The notes: generated by a model not told the origin, from the letters alone. A stretch of 64,000 nucleotides of DNA from Sphingopyxis chilensis (GCF_035930445.1 NZ_CP142394.1:3567501-3631500); one strand, 5' to 3'. Counted from the stretch's first letter, positions 48,532 to 59,273 are shown. Numbers and translations: made by a program.

Positions 48532-49305
48532 TCAGGACTCCTGTGCGCCGTCGGTGGCCGCGGTGTCGACGACGGTTTCTTCAACCGGCGTTTCGACCGG
48601 CGCGTCAGCCGGGGCTTCGTTGCTGTTGGCCGCGCTCTTGATGCCCGCCGGATAGGGGGCTTCGGGGTGGCGCGGCAGCTTCACCGCATCGCGGACGAGC
48701 AGCCAGCCGCCCTTCGAGCCAGGGACCGAACCCTTGACGAAGAGAAGGCCGCGCTCGACGTCGGTGCGGACGATTTCGAGATTCTGCTGGGTGCGGTTGC
48801 GCGCGCCCATGTGGCCGGCCATCTTCTTGTTCTTGAAGACGCGGCCCGGATCCTGGCGGTTACCGGTCGAACCATGCGCACGGTGGCTGATCGAAACGCC
48901 GTGGGTCGCGCGCATACCGCCGAAACCCCAGCGCTTCATCGCACCGGCAAAGCCCTTACCCTGGGTCACGCCCTGGATGTCGACGATCTGGCCGGCGACG
49001 AAGTGGTCGGCCGACAGTTCGGCGCCCACGTCGAGCGTCGCGTCGTCGGCGACGCGGAACTCGACGAGTTTCGCCTTGGGCTCGACTTCGGCCTTGCCAT
49101 AGGCGCCACGCTGCGGCTTGGCGACATTCTTCGCCTTGGCCGAGCCAGCACCCAGTTGAACGGCGACATAGCCGTCGCGTTCCTTATCGCGCACGGAGAC
49201 AACCTGGCAGCCTTCGAGGCTCAGGACGGTGACGGGCACGTGGCGGCCGTCGTCCTGAAACAGGCGGGTCATCCCCATTTTCTTCGCGATCACGCCAGTC
49301 CGCAT
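48532..49305 (-). CDS. rplC: Ribosomal protein L3 (uL3) with acidic C-terminal tail
   Basis: 257 aa against about 209 in E. coli. [13 protein letters not shown] is the canonical start, and AGGAG lies eight bases upstream of the ATG at 49305. The [12 protein letters not shown] and [11 protein letters not shown] loops are intact. After about residue 210 comes an Ala/Pro/Glu/Thr-rich acidic tail ([17 protein letters not shown]), probably disordered. Confidence 0.98.
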   Translation of the reverse strand: MRTGVIAKKMGMTRLFQDDGRHVPVTVLSLEGCQVVSVRDKERDGYVAVQLGAGSAKAKNVAKPQRGAYGKAEVEPKAKLVEFRVADDATLDVGAELSADHFVAGQIVDIQGVTQGKGFAGAMKRWGFGGMRATHGVSISHRAHGSTGNRQDPGRVFKNKKMAGHMGARNRTQQNLEIVRTDVERGLLFVKGSVPGSKGGWLLVRDAVKLPRHPEAPYPAGIKSAANSNEAPADAPVETPVEETVVDTAATDGAQES

Positions 49306-49603
49306 GATCCATACTCCTAAACAGAGGCCGGGCGGACCATTCCGCACGGCTTGCGGGACCCATCAAGGCAAGCCTCGACGGAACCCTCCCAGCCCAAAAT
49401 TTCGATACATCGCCCCGTCCGGGCTGAGGTGCCGCCTTCCCGTGGGTTGGCGGCGAGACGGGGGACGCAGCCCGGTCGTATATGCCTTCCGGAGAAAGCG
49501 ACCGGCGGTATCCACCCTATCGTCGATCCGGATCGCTCCGGACAATGCAGTCACCAAGGTGGCTGCCGATAGAGACCCCGGTTTTCACCGGGGCGTCGCT
49601 GGC
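49306..49603 (-). promoter_or_regulatory. 298-bp rpsJ-rplC spacer with nested RNA structure
   Basis: No credible gene. On the transcribed strand it holds a nested stem: CCCCGTC / GACGGGG arms (49413-49419 with 49457-49463) enclosing GCCGCC / GGCGGC (49431-49436 with 49449-49454), with a small CC/GG inner stem beyond an AA/AA internal loop. A second hairpin lies at 49576-49593 just after rpsJ. The spacing is unusual, since rpsJ and rplC normally lie within a few tens of bases. Best read as a long structured leader, possibly with its own promoter. Confidence 0.6.
49576..49593 (-). terminator. Hairpin after rpsJ, possible attenuator or terminator
   Basis: CCCCGG (49576-49581) pairs with CCGGGG (49588-49593) around a six-base loop. 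On the minus strand it is followed by TCTCTAT, a weak U-tract. It starts about ten bases after the rpsJ stop codon. It is also close in sequence to the palindrome at 60820-60835, so it may be a copy of a dispersed repeat. Confidence 0.45.
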
Positions 49604-49915
49604 TCAGGCCAGCTTGATCTCAACGTTCACCCCCGCGGCGAGGTCGAGCTTCATCAGCGCATCAACCGTCTGCGGGGTGGGCTGCACGATGTCGAGCAGC
49701 CGCTTGTGGGTACGCACCTCGAACTGCTCGCGCGACTTTTTGTCGACATGCGGGCCGCGGTTCACGGTGAATTTTTCAATACGCGTCGGAAGCGGGATCG
49801 GGCCGCGAATAAGCGCTCCGGTACGACGTGCCGTATCGGCAATGTCGGTGGTGGCCTGATCGAGCACGCGGTGATCAAAGGCCTTCAGGCGAATGCGAAT
49901 ATTCTGCGTTTCCAT
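49604..49915 (-). CDS. rpsJ: Ribosomal protein S10 (uS10)
   Basis: 103 aa, 30S head protein and transcription antitermination partner Nus[12 protein letters not shown] and [19 protein letters not shown] are diagnostic. Flanked by hairpins on both sides (tuf side and rplC side), so its dosage may be set separately from its neighbours. Confidence 0.99.
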   Translation of the reverse strand: METQNIRIRLKAFDHRVLDQATTDIADTARRTGALIRGPIPLPTRIEKFTVNRGPHVDKKSREQFEVRTHKRLLDIVQPTPQTVDALMKLDLAAGVNVEIKLA

Positions 49916-50018
49916 GACTGTTCCAGTCGAATCCCGTCTAACGATGCGAAAGAGCCGAAATGGCCTGCTCCGACTTCCGTGGGGAAGCCGGATCGGCCAT
50001 CAAAAACCTTTAAGCTAC

Positions 50019-50051
50019 GAGCCGCGCGAATCACTCCGAATCGCGCGGCTC
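50019..50051 (-). terminator. 11-bp-stem hairpin between tuf and rpsJ
   Basis: GAGCCGCGCGA (50019-50029) and TCGCGCGGCTC (50041-50051) pair perfectly around an 11-base loop. On the minus strand a TTTTT run appears about 12 bases beyond the stem, too far for a textbook terminator. A partial terminator or processing site between tuf and rpsJ is likely. Confidence 0.55.
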
Positions 50052-50062
50052 GCGGCCCTATA

Positions 50063-51256
50063 TTACTTTGTGACGGTTGCCACAACCCCTGCGCCGACCG
50101 TGCGGCCGCCTTCGCGAATTGCGAAGCGGAGACCCGGGTCCATCGCGATCGGGGCGATCAGCTTGACCGACAGCTGGACGTTGTCGCCCGGCATGACCAT
50201 CTCGGTGCCCTCGGGGAGGATGACCTCGCCGGTGACGTCGGTGGTGCGGAAGTAGAACTGCGGACGATAGTTCGCGAAGAACGGCGTGTGACGGCCGCCT
50301 TCGTCCTTCGACAGGACGTACACTTCCGAGGTGAACTCGGTGTGCGGCGTGATCGAGCCGGGCTTTGCCAGAACCTGGCCACGCTCGACTTCTTCACGGC
50401 CGACGCCGCGGATCAGCGCACCGATGTTGTCGCCGGCCTGGCCCTGGTCGAGCAGCTTGCGGAACATTTCGACGCCGGTGACGACGGTCTTCTTGGTGTC
50501 CTTGATGCCGACGATTTCGACTTCTTCACCAACCTTGACGATGCCGGTTTCGACGCGGCCGGTAACGACGGTACCACGACCCGAGATCGAGAACACGTCT
50601 TCGATCGGCATCAGGAAGGGCTTGTCGAGCGGGCGTTCCGGCTGCGGGATCCACTCGTCGACGGCAGCCATCAGCTTCAGGATCGCATCCTTGCCGATGT
50701 TGTCGTCGCGGCTTTCGAGCGCGGCGAGCGCCGAACCGGCGATGATCGGAATATTGTCGCCGTCGAAGTCGCGCTTCGAAAGTTCTTCACGGATTTCGAG
50801 TTCGACGAGTTCGAGCAGTTCGGGATCGTCGAGCTGGTCGACCTTGTTGAGGAAGACGACCATGGTCGGAACGCCGACCTGCTTCGCGAGCAGGATGTGC
50901 TCCTTCGTCTGGGGCATCGGGCCGTCAGCGGCCGACACGACGAGGATCGCGCCGTCCATCTGGGCGGCACCGGTGATCATGTTCTTCACATAGTCGGCGT
51001 GACCCGGGCAATCGACGTGCGCATAGTGGCGGCCTTCGGTTTCATATTCGACGTGGGCGGTCGAAATGGTGATGCCGCGCTCGCGCTCTTCGGGCGCCTT
51101 GTCGATGTTCGCGAAATCGACGGCGGCGTTACCCGCGACGTTTTCCGCCAGAATCTTGGTGATCGCTGCGGTCAGCGAGGTCTTGCCATGGTCGACGTGA
51201 CCGATGGTGCCGATGTTGCAGTGCGGCTTCGTCCGCTCAAATTTAGCCTTGGCCAT
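50063..51256 (-). CDS. tuf: Elongation factor Tu
   Basis: GTPase that delivers aminoacyl-tRNA (397 aa). G1 G-H-V-D-H-G-K-T near 18-25, switch [19 protein letters not shown], and N-K-V-D are present; domains II and III are complete. Follows fusA as in other alphaproteobacterial str operons. A 118-bp spacer with two hairpins lies upstream. Confidence 0.99.
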   Translation of the reverse strand: MAKAKFERTKPHCNIGTIGHVDHGKTSLTAAITKILAENVAGNAAVDFANIDKAPEERERGITISTAHVEYETEGRHYAHVDCPGHADYVKNMITGAAQMDGAILVVSAADGPMPQTKEHILLAKQVGVPTMVVFLNKVDQLDDPELLELVELEIREELSKRDFDGDNIPIIAGSALAALESRDDNIGKDAILKLMAAVDEWIPQPERPLDKPFLMPIEDVFSISGRGTVVTGRVETGIVKVGEEVEIVGIKDTKKTVVTGVEMFRKLLDQGQAGDNIGALIRGVGREEVERGQVLAKPGSITPHTEFTSEVYVLSKDEGGRHTPFFANYRPQFYFRTTDVTGEVILPEGTEMVMPGDNVQLSVKLIAPIAMDPGLRFAIREGGRTVGAGVVATVTK

Positions 51257-51303
51257 GATGTAACAACCTTCTTGTTCGATGTTTGCGTTGATCAGTCCTG
51301 GAC

Positions 51304-51365
51304 GCGCCTGCTGAATCAGGCGCCGCCCTTAGAGGGTCTTGCCGCGCGGTGCAAGCCCGCGCGGC
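51304..51365 (-). other. Two hairpins in the fusA-tuf spacer
   Basis: GCGCCTG/CAGGCGC (51304-51310 with 51317-51323) and GCCGCGCGG/CCGCGCGGC (51341-51349 with 51357-51365) are perfect stems with loops of six and seven bases. Neither is followed by a T-tract on the minus strand. Probably structures between fusA and tuf that tune tuf expression or mRNA stability. Confidence 0.5.
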
Positions 51366-51374
51366 TTCGACCTA

Positions 51375-53468
<2,094 letters not shown>

Positions 53469-53564
53469 GGTCTTTTCCTTGGACTTGGGGGGAAGCTTTT
53501 GGAGCCGCCCCCGATATAGGAAGTTTTGTTGCGATTGCGAGACGGGCCAATGACCCGCCTTCGC

Positions 53565-54035
53565 TTACCAGCGGTAGTGGCTGAAGGCGCGGTTGGCTTC
53601 GGCCATGCGGTGCGTGTCTTCGCGCTTCTTCACCGCGTTGCCGCGGTTGTTCGAGGCATCGAGGAGCTCGCCCGACAGACGCGCGGCCATCGTGGTTTCG
53701 CTGCGGTTGCGCGCCGCGGTGATCAGCCAGCGGATTGCGAGCGCCTGCGCGCGGTCCGGACGGACTTCGACGGGAACCTGATAGGTCGCACCGCCGACGC
53801 GGCGGCTGCGCACTTCGATGTTCGGACGGATGTTCGCCAGCGCTTCGTGGAACACGCCGAGCGGTTCCTTCTTGGCACGGGCTTCGACCGATTCGAGCGC
53901 ACCGTAAACGATGTTTTCAGCGACGGACTTCTTCCCGTCCAGCATGACGCTGTTCATGAATTTCGACAGCACCGTATCACCGAAACGGGGATCGGGCAGA
54001 ATTTCGCGGCGTTCAGGACGACGACGACGAGCCAT
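53565..54035 (-). CDS. rpsG: Ribosomal protein S7 (uS7)
   Basis: 156 aa, 30S head nucleation protein. [16 protein letters not shown] start and the [14 protein letters not shown] block are diagnostic. In enterics it represses the str operon through the rpsL-rpsG spacer, which here carries a hairpin. Confidence 0.99.
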   Translation of the reverse strand: MARRRRPERREILPDPRFGDTVLSKFMNSVMLDGKKSVAENIVYGALESVEARAKKEPLGVFHEALANIRPNIEVRSRRVGGATYQVPVEVRPDRAQALAIRWLITAARNRSETTMAARLSGELLDASNNRGNAVKKREDTHRMAEANRAFSHYRW

Positions 54036-54055
54036 GGGTTATTCCTTTACAACAG

Positions 54056-54082
54056 CATCCCGGCGCGACGCGCAGCGGGATG
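54056..54082 (-). promoter_or_regulatory. Hairpin in the rpsL-rpsG spacer, possible S7 operator
   Basis: CATCCCG (54056-54062) pairs with CGGGATG (54076-54082), and GCGC pairs with GCGC inside, with a two-base bulge and GAC loop. It fills the middle of the 71-bp rpsL-rpsG gap, the place where S7 binds in E. coli. The sequence itself cannot show S7 binding. Confidence 0.4.
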
Positions 54083-54106
54083 ATCAAATAGCCGAAAAAG
54101 CGGTCC

Positions 54107-54478
54107 TTACTTCGGACGCTTCGCGCCGTACTTCGAACGGCTCTGCTTGCGGTCCTTCACGCCCTGCGTATCGAGCACGCCGCGCAGGACGTGGTAACGC
54201 ACACCGGGAAGATCGCGGACACGACCGCCGCGGATCAGCACGACGCTGTGTTCCTGGAGGTTGTGACCTTCGCCGGGGATATAGGTGATGACTTCGCGGC
54301 TGTTGGTCAGGCGGACCTTCGCAACCTTGCGGAGCGCCGAGTTCGGCTTTTTCGGGGTCGTCGTGTAGACACGGGTGCAAACGCCGCGCTTTTGCGGGTT
54401 TGCGTCCATCGCCGGGACCTTGGACTTCACCTTCTGGGGAGTCCGGCCCTTGCGGACCAGCTGGTTGATCGTGGGCAT
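54107..54478 (-). CDS. rpsL: Ribosomal protein S12 (uS12)
   Basis: Decoding-centre protein (123 aa). [12 protein letters not shown] start, [13 protein letters not shown] and G-V-R-Y-H-V are diagnostic. The Lys in P-K-K-P-N-S and the Lys-containing later loop are the wild-type, streptomycin-sensitive form as far as read. AAGGTGA precedes the ATG at 54478, which sets the start. First gene of the translation block. Confidence 0.99.
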   Translation of the reverse strand: MPTINQLVRKGRTPQKVKSKVPAMDANPQKRGVCTRVYTTTPKKPNSALRKVAKVRLTNSREVITYIPGEGHNLQEHSVVLIRGGRVRDLPGVRYHVLRGVLDTQGVKDRKQSRSKYGAKRPK

Positions 54479-54783
54479 GAATGCTTCACCTTTAATTGTC
54501 CGCCCATCAAAGCGAACGGTTACTGTACTGCGGTGGATGAAGCTCCGGCCGCAATCCCGCCAAAAAGGGCGAAAAACGACCGACCTGATAACAGCAAAAG
54601 ACCCCGGCAGACCTGCAAGATCGTCCGGAGGCTCCATCCGCGCCAGCAATGTTCAAGCGCTGTTGCAACTGAAAGAGGCAGCAAACCGCCCTTTTCGGTC
54701 GAGCGCGCCCCTAGACCCGATTCCTCCGGTGGTCAAGAGGCAGGCAATATTGTTGCGCCGGACGGAGCGGGCTATCGCGAGTC
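54479..54783. promoter_or_regulatory. Divergent promoter region upstream of rpsL and a glycosylase gene
   Basis: 305 bp without a gene. It must hold the main promoter of the rpsL-headed operon. A TTGCAG hexamer near 54615 on the minus strand is followed 17 bases on by an AT-richer stretch, a possible but weak core promoter. I see no UP-element-like A/T tract and no other gene or tRNA. Confidence 0.45.
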
Positions 54784-55278
54784 ATGCCCGCCGTCCGCCA
54801 CGCCAGCTTCGCCCCGCATGTCGCGCCCGACACGCGGTTGCTGATATTGGGAAGCCTGCCCGGCGCGCGTTCGCTTGCCGAACGCCAATATTATGCGCAT
54901 CCGACGAACCAGTTCTGGCGCCTGCTGGGCGAGGCTATCGAGCAGCCGCTGGCAGACCTGCCCTATGACGACCGGCTGACGGTGCTGCGCGAGGCTAAGG
55001 TCGGACTCTGGGACGTGATCCGCAGCGCCGAGCGACACACCAGCAGCGACTCGCTGATCCGCGAGGCCGAGGCGCACGACCTCGCGGCGCTGATGGCCGA
55101 TCTGCCCGACCTTCGCATGATCGCCTTCAACGGCGGCAAGGCCGCGGCGATCGGGCGAAGGCAATTGCCGCCACTCGAAGGCGTCGCTGTGGTCGACCTG
55201 CCGTCGAGCAGCGCGGCGCATACGATCGGCTTCGCGGCGAAGCTCGATCGCTGGCTCGCGCTCCGCAGCGCGCTATGA
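54784..55278 (+). CDS. DNA-deoxyinosine glycosylase-like protein (UDG superfamily)
   Basis: 164-aa member of the uracil-DNA-glycosylase fold group annotated as hypoxanthine/deoxyinosine DNA glycosylase. L-I-L-G-S-L-P-G-A-R-S-L then Y-Y-A-H-P-T-N-Q-F-W-R-L-L-G form the active-site region, and L-P-S-S-S-A-A-H-T is the C-terminal DNA-intercalation motif. Probably removes deaminated adenine from DNA. Weak ribosome site. Stop codon directly adjoins the stop of the convergent amidohydrolase. Confidence 0.85.
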   Translation: MPAVRHASFAPHVAPDTRLLILGSLPGARSLAERQYYAHPTNQFWRLLGEAIEQPLADLPYDDRLTVLREAKVGLWDVIRSAERHTSSDSLIREAEAHDLAALMADLPDLRMIAFNGGKAAAIGRRQLPPLEGVAVVDLPSSSAAHTIGFAAKLDRWLALRSAL

Positions 55279-56580
55279 TCAGTCGACGACTTCGCCCCGT
55301 GCCATCACGAAATCGACTTTCTTGAGCACGCGCACGTCGGCGACAGGATCGCTCGCGACCGCGATGAGGTCGGCGCTCTTGCCTGGCGCGATGCTGCCGA
55401 TCTGGTCCGACAGGCCGAGCAGGTCGGCGGCGTTCACCGTTGCGGCCTTGATCGCCTCGACCGGAGCCATGCCGTGCTGGACCATCAGTTCGAATTCGTC
55501 GCCGTTGCGGCCGTGCTTCGATACGCCGGCATCGGTACCGAAGGCGATGCGCACGCCTTTGGGCACGAGCGTTTCGAGGCTTTTGCCGGTGATCGAGATG
55601 CGCCATTTGATCTTCGCCAGCACGTCGGGTTCATAAGCGTCGGGATTGGCGGCGAGGCGTTCCTTGTAGCCATTCACGGTCGAAAGCGTCGGAACATAAT
55701 AGGTCTTCGACTTCGCCCACGCCGCGATCGTCGCGTCGTCGAGGATCGTGCCATGCTCGATCGAATCGGCGCCGGCCTCGATCGCGAGGCGGATGCCGTC
55801 GGCGCCGTGCGCGTGCACCGCGACCTTCTTGCCGAACATATGCGCCGTCTCGACAATCGCCTTGGCTTCATCGTCGAACATCTGCTTGCCCAGGCCGGCG
55901 CCGATGCGGCTGTTGACCCCGCCGGTCGAGGCGAATTTGATCACGTCGGCACCGCGCCCGATCTGCAGCCGCACCGCGCGGCGGCAATCATCGGCGCCGT
56001 TGCAGGTGTTGCCCGCGCCCGCAAAGAAAGGCCGAAGCTCGTCGCGATAGCCAAGCGAGCCGTCCATATGCCCGGCGCTGCCCGAAATGCTGGCGCCGGC
56101 ATCGACGATGCGCGGCCCCCGCACCTTGCCCGCGAGGATCGCGTCGCGGAGCGCCAGCGTCGCGCCGTCGCCATCGCCGAGGTTGCGCACGGTGGTGAAG
56201 CCGGCGCGCAGCGTCTTCATGCCATTGGCCTCGGCATTGAAGGCCTGCGCCGCGGGGCTGAGCGTGATTTCCTCGAGCTGTCCGGCGATGCCGCCCGCAT
56301 CGCTCGTCAGATGGACATGGCTGTCGATGAGGCCGGGGAGAACATATTTGTCCCTGAGGTCGATCAGCGTTGCGCCGGGATCGGCGGGCTGGAAACCGTC
56401 GGCGATGCTCAGAATCTTGCCGCTCTCGACGACGATCGTCGAAGCGCCGCGCACCGGCTTGCCGGGTTCGGCGAGCAATTGCCCGGCGTGGATGACGGTG
56501 CGCGCGGGCGCCTCTGCGGCGAGCGGCGCCGCGAGCGACGCGCCGACCAGCGCGAGCGGAAGGACGTAAAGCGGCTTCAT
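55279..56580 (-). CDS. Exported amidohydrolase (prolidase/imidazolonepropionase-like)
   Basis: Binuclear metal amidohydrolase (433 aa) with a signal peptide (LYVLPLALVGASLAAPLAA). The metal motif D-S-H-V-H-L is near 85-90, the carboxylated Lys in D-V-I-K-F near 213, His in H-A-H-G near 255, E-H-G-T near 275 and the catalytic Asp in F-G-T-D-A-G near 350. Relatives hydrolyse Xaa-Pro or Xaa-Arg dipeptides, so a periplasmic dipeptidase is likely, but imides remain possible. A CNGADDCRR cysteine pair may be a disulfide. Confidence 0.9.
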   Translation of the reverse strand: MKPLYVLPLALVGASLAAPLAAEAPARTVIHAGQLLAEPGKPVRGASTIVVESGKILSIADGFQPADPGATLIDLRDKYVLPGLIDSHVHLTSDAGGIAGQLEEITLSPAAQAFNAEANGMKTLRAGFTTVRNLGDGDGATLALRDAILAGKVRGPRIVDAGASISGSAGHMDGSLGYRDELRPFFAGAGNTCNGADDCRRAVRLQIGRGADVIKFASTGGVNSRIGAGLGKQMFDDEAKAIVETAHMFGKKVAVHAHGADGIRLAIEAGADSIEHGTILDDATIAAWAKSKTYYVPTLSTVNGYKERLAANPDAYEPDVLAKIKWRISITGKSLETLVPKGVRIAFGTDAGVSKHGRNGDEFELMVQHGMAPVEAIKAATVNAADLLGLSDQIGSIAPGKSADLIAVASDPVADVRVLKKVDFVMARGEVVD

Positions 56581-56622
56581 GTCTGCATCCCCTGTTTTTG
56601 AACTGGGGAGCGTTAAAGCCGA

Positions 56623-59019
56623 TCAGAAGCCGGCCGTAAAGCGGAGCGCCGCGCCCCGGTCGTCGGGCATCGCGGCGATGTGACCGGGATCGCGGCGCCA
56701 CCATGTGTTGGCGATAAGCTCGCCGCCGAACAGCGAGAGGGCATAGCTCGCCTCCGCGACCAGTTCGCGGCCCGTCGGCGCGAGATTATAGGTGCGACGG
56801 GCGAAGTCGGTCCGGCCGGTGGCATAATCGTGCGCAACGGGAAGAATGAGGTCGATGCCGCCGCGCGCGACGCGTAGTGGCTGCGCAAAGCGGAGCGCGG
56901 CGCGATCACCGGGGCGGAGCAGATGGGCCTTGGCGATGTCGAAGGAGAATGCGGTCGACCAGAGCGCGCCACCCGCGACCAGCCCGGCGCGGTCGGGGCG
57001 CGTCCGCATCTGTCGCCAGGCGGCGGCAATTTGCCAATCGTTGCGCATATCGAGGGTGAGGCTTGCGTCGCCGACCAGGCTGGTCGCGCCGCCGGAGCCG
57101 AAGACGGGGCCGAGGCGCGCGCCGAGCAGGCTGTCCGATTCGCGGAGCCAGCTGGCGTCGAGCGCGGCGCGGACGGCGCCGAAGCGGCCGTCCCAGCCGG
57201 CACCGAAGCGCTGGTAGCGGCTGTCGCGGCGCGAGCGGTAGCGGAGGAGGGGATCGTCCTGCCAGCGCGAGCCCGAGACCCAGCCGCTTTCGGCATATAT
57301 GTTAACATATTGGTTTTGCTTTATAGTATGACGTATGAGCGTGCCAACGCCAGGGCTGGCGGCGAAGCCGAGCCCCTCGTGCGCGGCGTCGCCGATCAGC
57401 ATCGCCCGGCCGCTTTCGCCGCGCTCGCCCGCGAGCAGGCCGCCGGTGCCGCGCCCCGCGGCGAAGCCGATACGCGTGTGCGCGTCGAGGCGCATTATCG
57501 CCGAGGCGGCGAGGGTGCGCGCGCGCTGCGCGTCGTGGAAGGAGAGGCCCGCGAGCGCGTCGCTGCCGCCCGCGCCCGGCGTGGTGACGAGCGAGAGCGC
57601 GAGCGACTGGCTGGCGGCGCTTTGCTGGCGGACGAGGCCGCCGATCGCACCCGACAGTTTGAAGTCGGGACGGCGCAGACCGAGAGATCCGCCGAAATCG
57701 ACGTTGAACGCGCGGCCGAAGCCGTCGGTGACAAGGCCGATCGTCCCCGCACCGCCCGCATCGCCCATCGGACCGCCGAGCATACCGAGCGGCGCATCGA
57801 GCGCGACGGCGGTCGAAGTCCCGGTGAGCGCGGTCGCGCCTATCGGCTGAAAGGCGCGCGCGATGTCGAGGATGCCCTGACCATAGACGCCATCGGCGCC
57901 GGCGGCACCCGCATCGCGCGCCGACTGGTGGAGGAGCGAGACGATCTGTTGGCTCGAAAGATTCGGAAAGGCCTCTGCGATCAGCGCGACCGCGCCCGCA
58001 ACCTGCGGCGCCGCGAAGCTGGTGCCATTGAGCACAAAGACGAAATTGCCTTCGGTCTTGAGCGCGCCATTTTCATAGGCGCAGCACACACCCTCACCCA
58101 GCGCCGCGAGATAGGAGCTGGCATAGGCGCCCGCGCGGTTGCTGAAAGGCGAGATCGCGCCGCCGTCATCGACCGACCCCGCGATGAGGACGAGCCCGCC
58201 GCCGGCATCGCGCAGCCCCTGCGCAAAAGGATCGGGGTTGTTCGGGTCGTTGCCGTTCGCGGTCGTATCGCCATCGTTGCCCGCCGCCACGACAACGATG
58301 ATCCCCGCCGCGGTGGCGCGCGAGACGGCGGCGCGCAGGGTCGCGCCGGGCGGGTCTTCGCCGCCGAGCGAAATGTTGACGACGCGCGCGCCCGCACTCA
58401 CCGCGCGGTCGAGGCCTGCGGCGATCGCCGTTTCGGGATAGCGGCAGCCGCTTTCATCGTTCGATGGATCCTCGGTCGCGCAGCTGCCCGGCCGGTCGGC
58501 GCGCAGCACGAGCAGGCTGGCGTCGAAGGCGATGCCGAAGGTGCCGGCGTCATTCTTTCCGCCGAGCAGAAGCTGCGCGACATTGGTGCCGTGCGTCCCT
58601 TCGCCATCGATCCCGCGCGATCCCGCAAGGTCGATCGATTGCGACGAGATTCGCCCGGCAAATTCGGGGCTGTCCTGGTCGATGCCGTCGTCGATCACGC
58701 CCGCCAATATGCCCTGGCCGGTGGCCCCCGCCTGATAGGCGGTGATCGCGCCGTGGAAATTGACGCCGTCGGACATGCGCGTTTCGGCGGTATCGAAATT
58801 GCCGGTCGGCGGCGGGGTGGGCGTCGGCGTGGGGGTCGGCGTGGGGGTCGGCGCCGGCGCCGGCGCGGGAGCGGGGGGAGGCGCCGGGGTCGGCGAGGGG
58901 CGGGTACCGCCGCCACCGCCGCCACACGCCGAAAGCGCGAGCCCCGCGATGGCGAGCAACAGGGGCAAAGGGCGCGGCGCCATCCGTTGGATGCGGCTGC
59001 GTCGGTGTGCGTCGGCCAT
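56623..59019 (-). CDS. Subtilisin-family (S8) lipoprotein protease with barrel-like C-terminal region
   Basis: 798 aa. A lipoprotein signal ends at L-S-A-C (Cys32) followed by six Gly, then a Pro/Thr/Ala repeat linker (about 40-72). The S8 domain (about 80-395) has Asp110 (V-I-D-D-G), His143 (G-T-H-G-T), Asn248 (A-A-G-N-D-G) and Ser334 (G-T-S-F-A-A-P), so it should be active. Residues 400-798 have alternating strands and end in F-T-A-G-F, like an autotransporter barrel, though I see no classical linker helix. AAGGGGAA upstream supports the ATG at 59019; an internal ATG (58983) is also possible. Confidence 0.88.
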   Translation of the reverse strand: MADAHRRSRIQRMAPRPLPLLLAIAGLALSACGGGGGGTRPSPTPAPPPAPAPAPAPTPTPTPTPTPTPPPTGNFDTAETRMSDGVNFHGAITAYQAGATGQGILAGVIDDGIDQDSPEFAGRISSQSIDLAGSRGIDGEGTHGTNVAQLLLGGKNDAGTFGIAFDASLLVLRADRPGSCATEDPSNDESGCRYPETAIAAGLDRAVSAGARVVNISLGGEDPPGATLRAAVSRATAAGIIVVVAAGNDGDTTANGNDPNNPDPFAQGLRDAGGGLVLIAGSVDDGGAISPFSNRAGAYASSYLAALGEGVCCAYENGALKTEGNFVFVLNGTSFAAPQVAGAVALIAEAFPNLSSQQIVSLLHQSARDAGAAGADGVYGQGILDIARAFQPIGATALTGTSTAVALDAPLGMLGGPMGDAGGAGTIGLVTDGFGRAFNVDFGGSLGLRRPDFKLSGAIGGLVRQQSAASQSLALSLVTTPGAGGSDALAGLSFHDAQRARTLAASAIMRLDAHTRIGFAAGRGTGGLLAGERGESGRAMLIGDAAHEGLGFAASPGVGTLIRHTIKQNQYVNIYAESGWVSGSRWQDDPLLRYRSRRDSRYQRFGAGWDGRFGAVRAALDASWLRESDSLLGARLGPVFGSGGATSLVGDASLTLDMRNDWQIAAAWRQMRTRPDRAGLVAGGALWSTAFSFDIAKAHLLRPGDRAALRFAQPLRVARGGIDLILPVAHDYATGRTDFARRTYNLAPTGRELVAEASYALSLFGGELIANTWWRRDPGHIAAMPDDRGAALRFTAGF

Positions 59020-59103
59020 CGCCGTTCCCCTTTGCCCTGATAGCCAGCTTTTAGCGCGGCGGAGGGCTTGGCAATAGTATCTTGCGGTTAATTGCGGGTT
59101 TGC

Positions 59104-59238
59104 GATCCTCCCTGCGGCGAAGCGGTGGGGAGGGGGACCATCCGCAGGATGGTGGAGGGGCTGCGGCGCCGCGCCATCGCCCCTCCGTCAGCGGCTGCTC
59201 CGCTGCCACCTCCCCGTGAATTCGGCACAGGGAGGATC
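59104..59238. repeat. MITE-like palindromic intergenic element
   Basis: 135-bp element bounded by a perfect 11-bp terminal inverted repeat (GATCCTCCCTG at 59104-59114, CAGGGAGGATC at 59228-59238). Inside are GGGGAGGGGGACC, GGTGGAGGGG and CCCCTCC...CCACCTCCCC blocks that can fold back on one another. It has no coding capacity. Such CCTCCCC/GGGGAGG palindromes are typical dispersed repeats in sphingomonads; a second copy is not seen in this window. Confidence 0.7.
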
Positions 59239-59273
59239 TTTCGTTCGCCTTGCCTCGACGAACCCCAACCCCT

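Noticed and set aside
59020..59103. Promoter of the S8 protease as a strong -35/-10 pair
   Set aside because: TTGCCA and TAAAAG occur, but with a 15-bp spacing and weak matches, so not reported as a feature.
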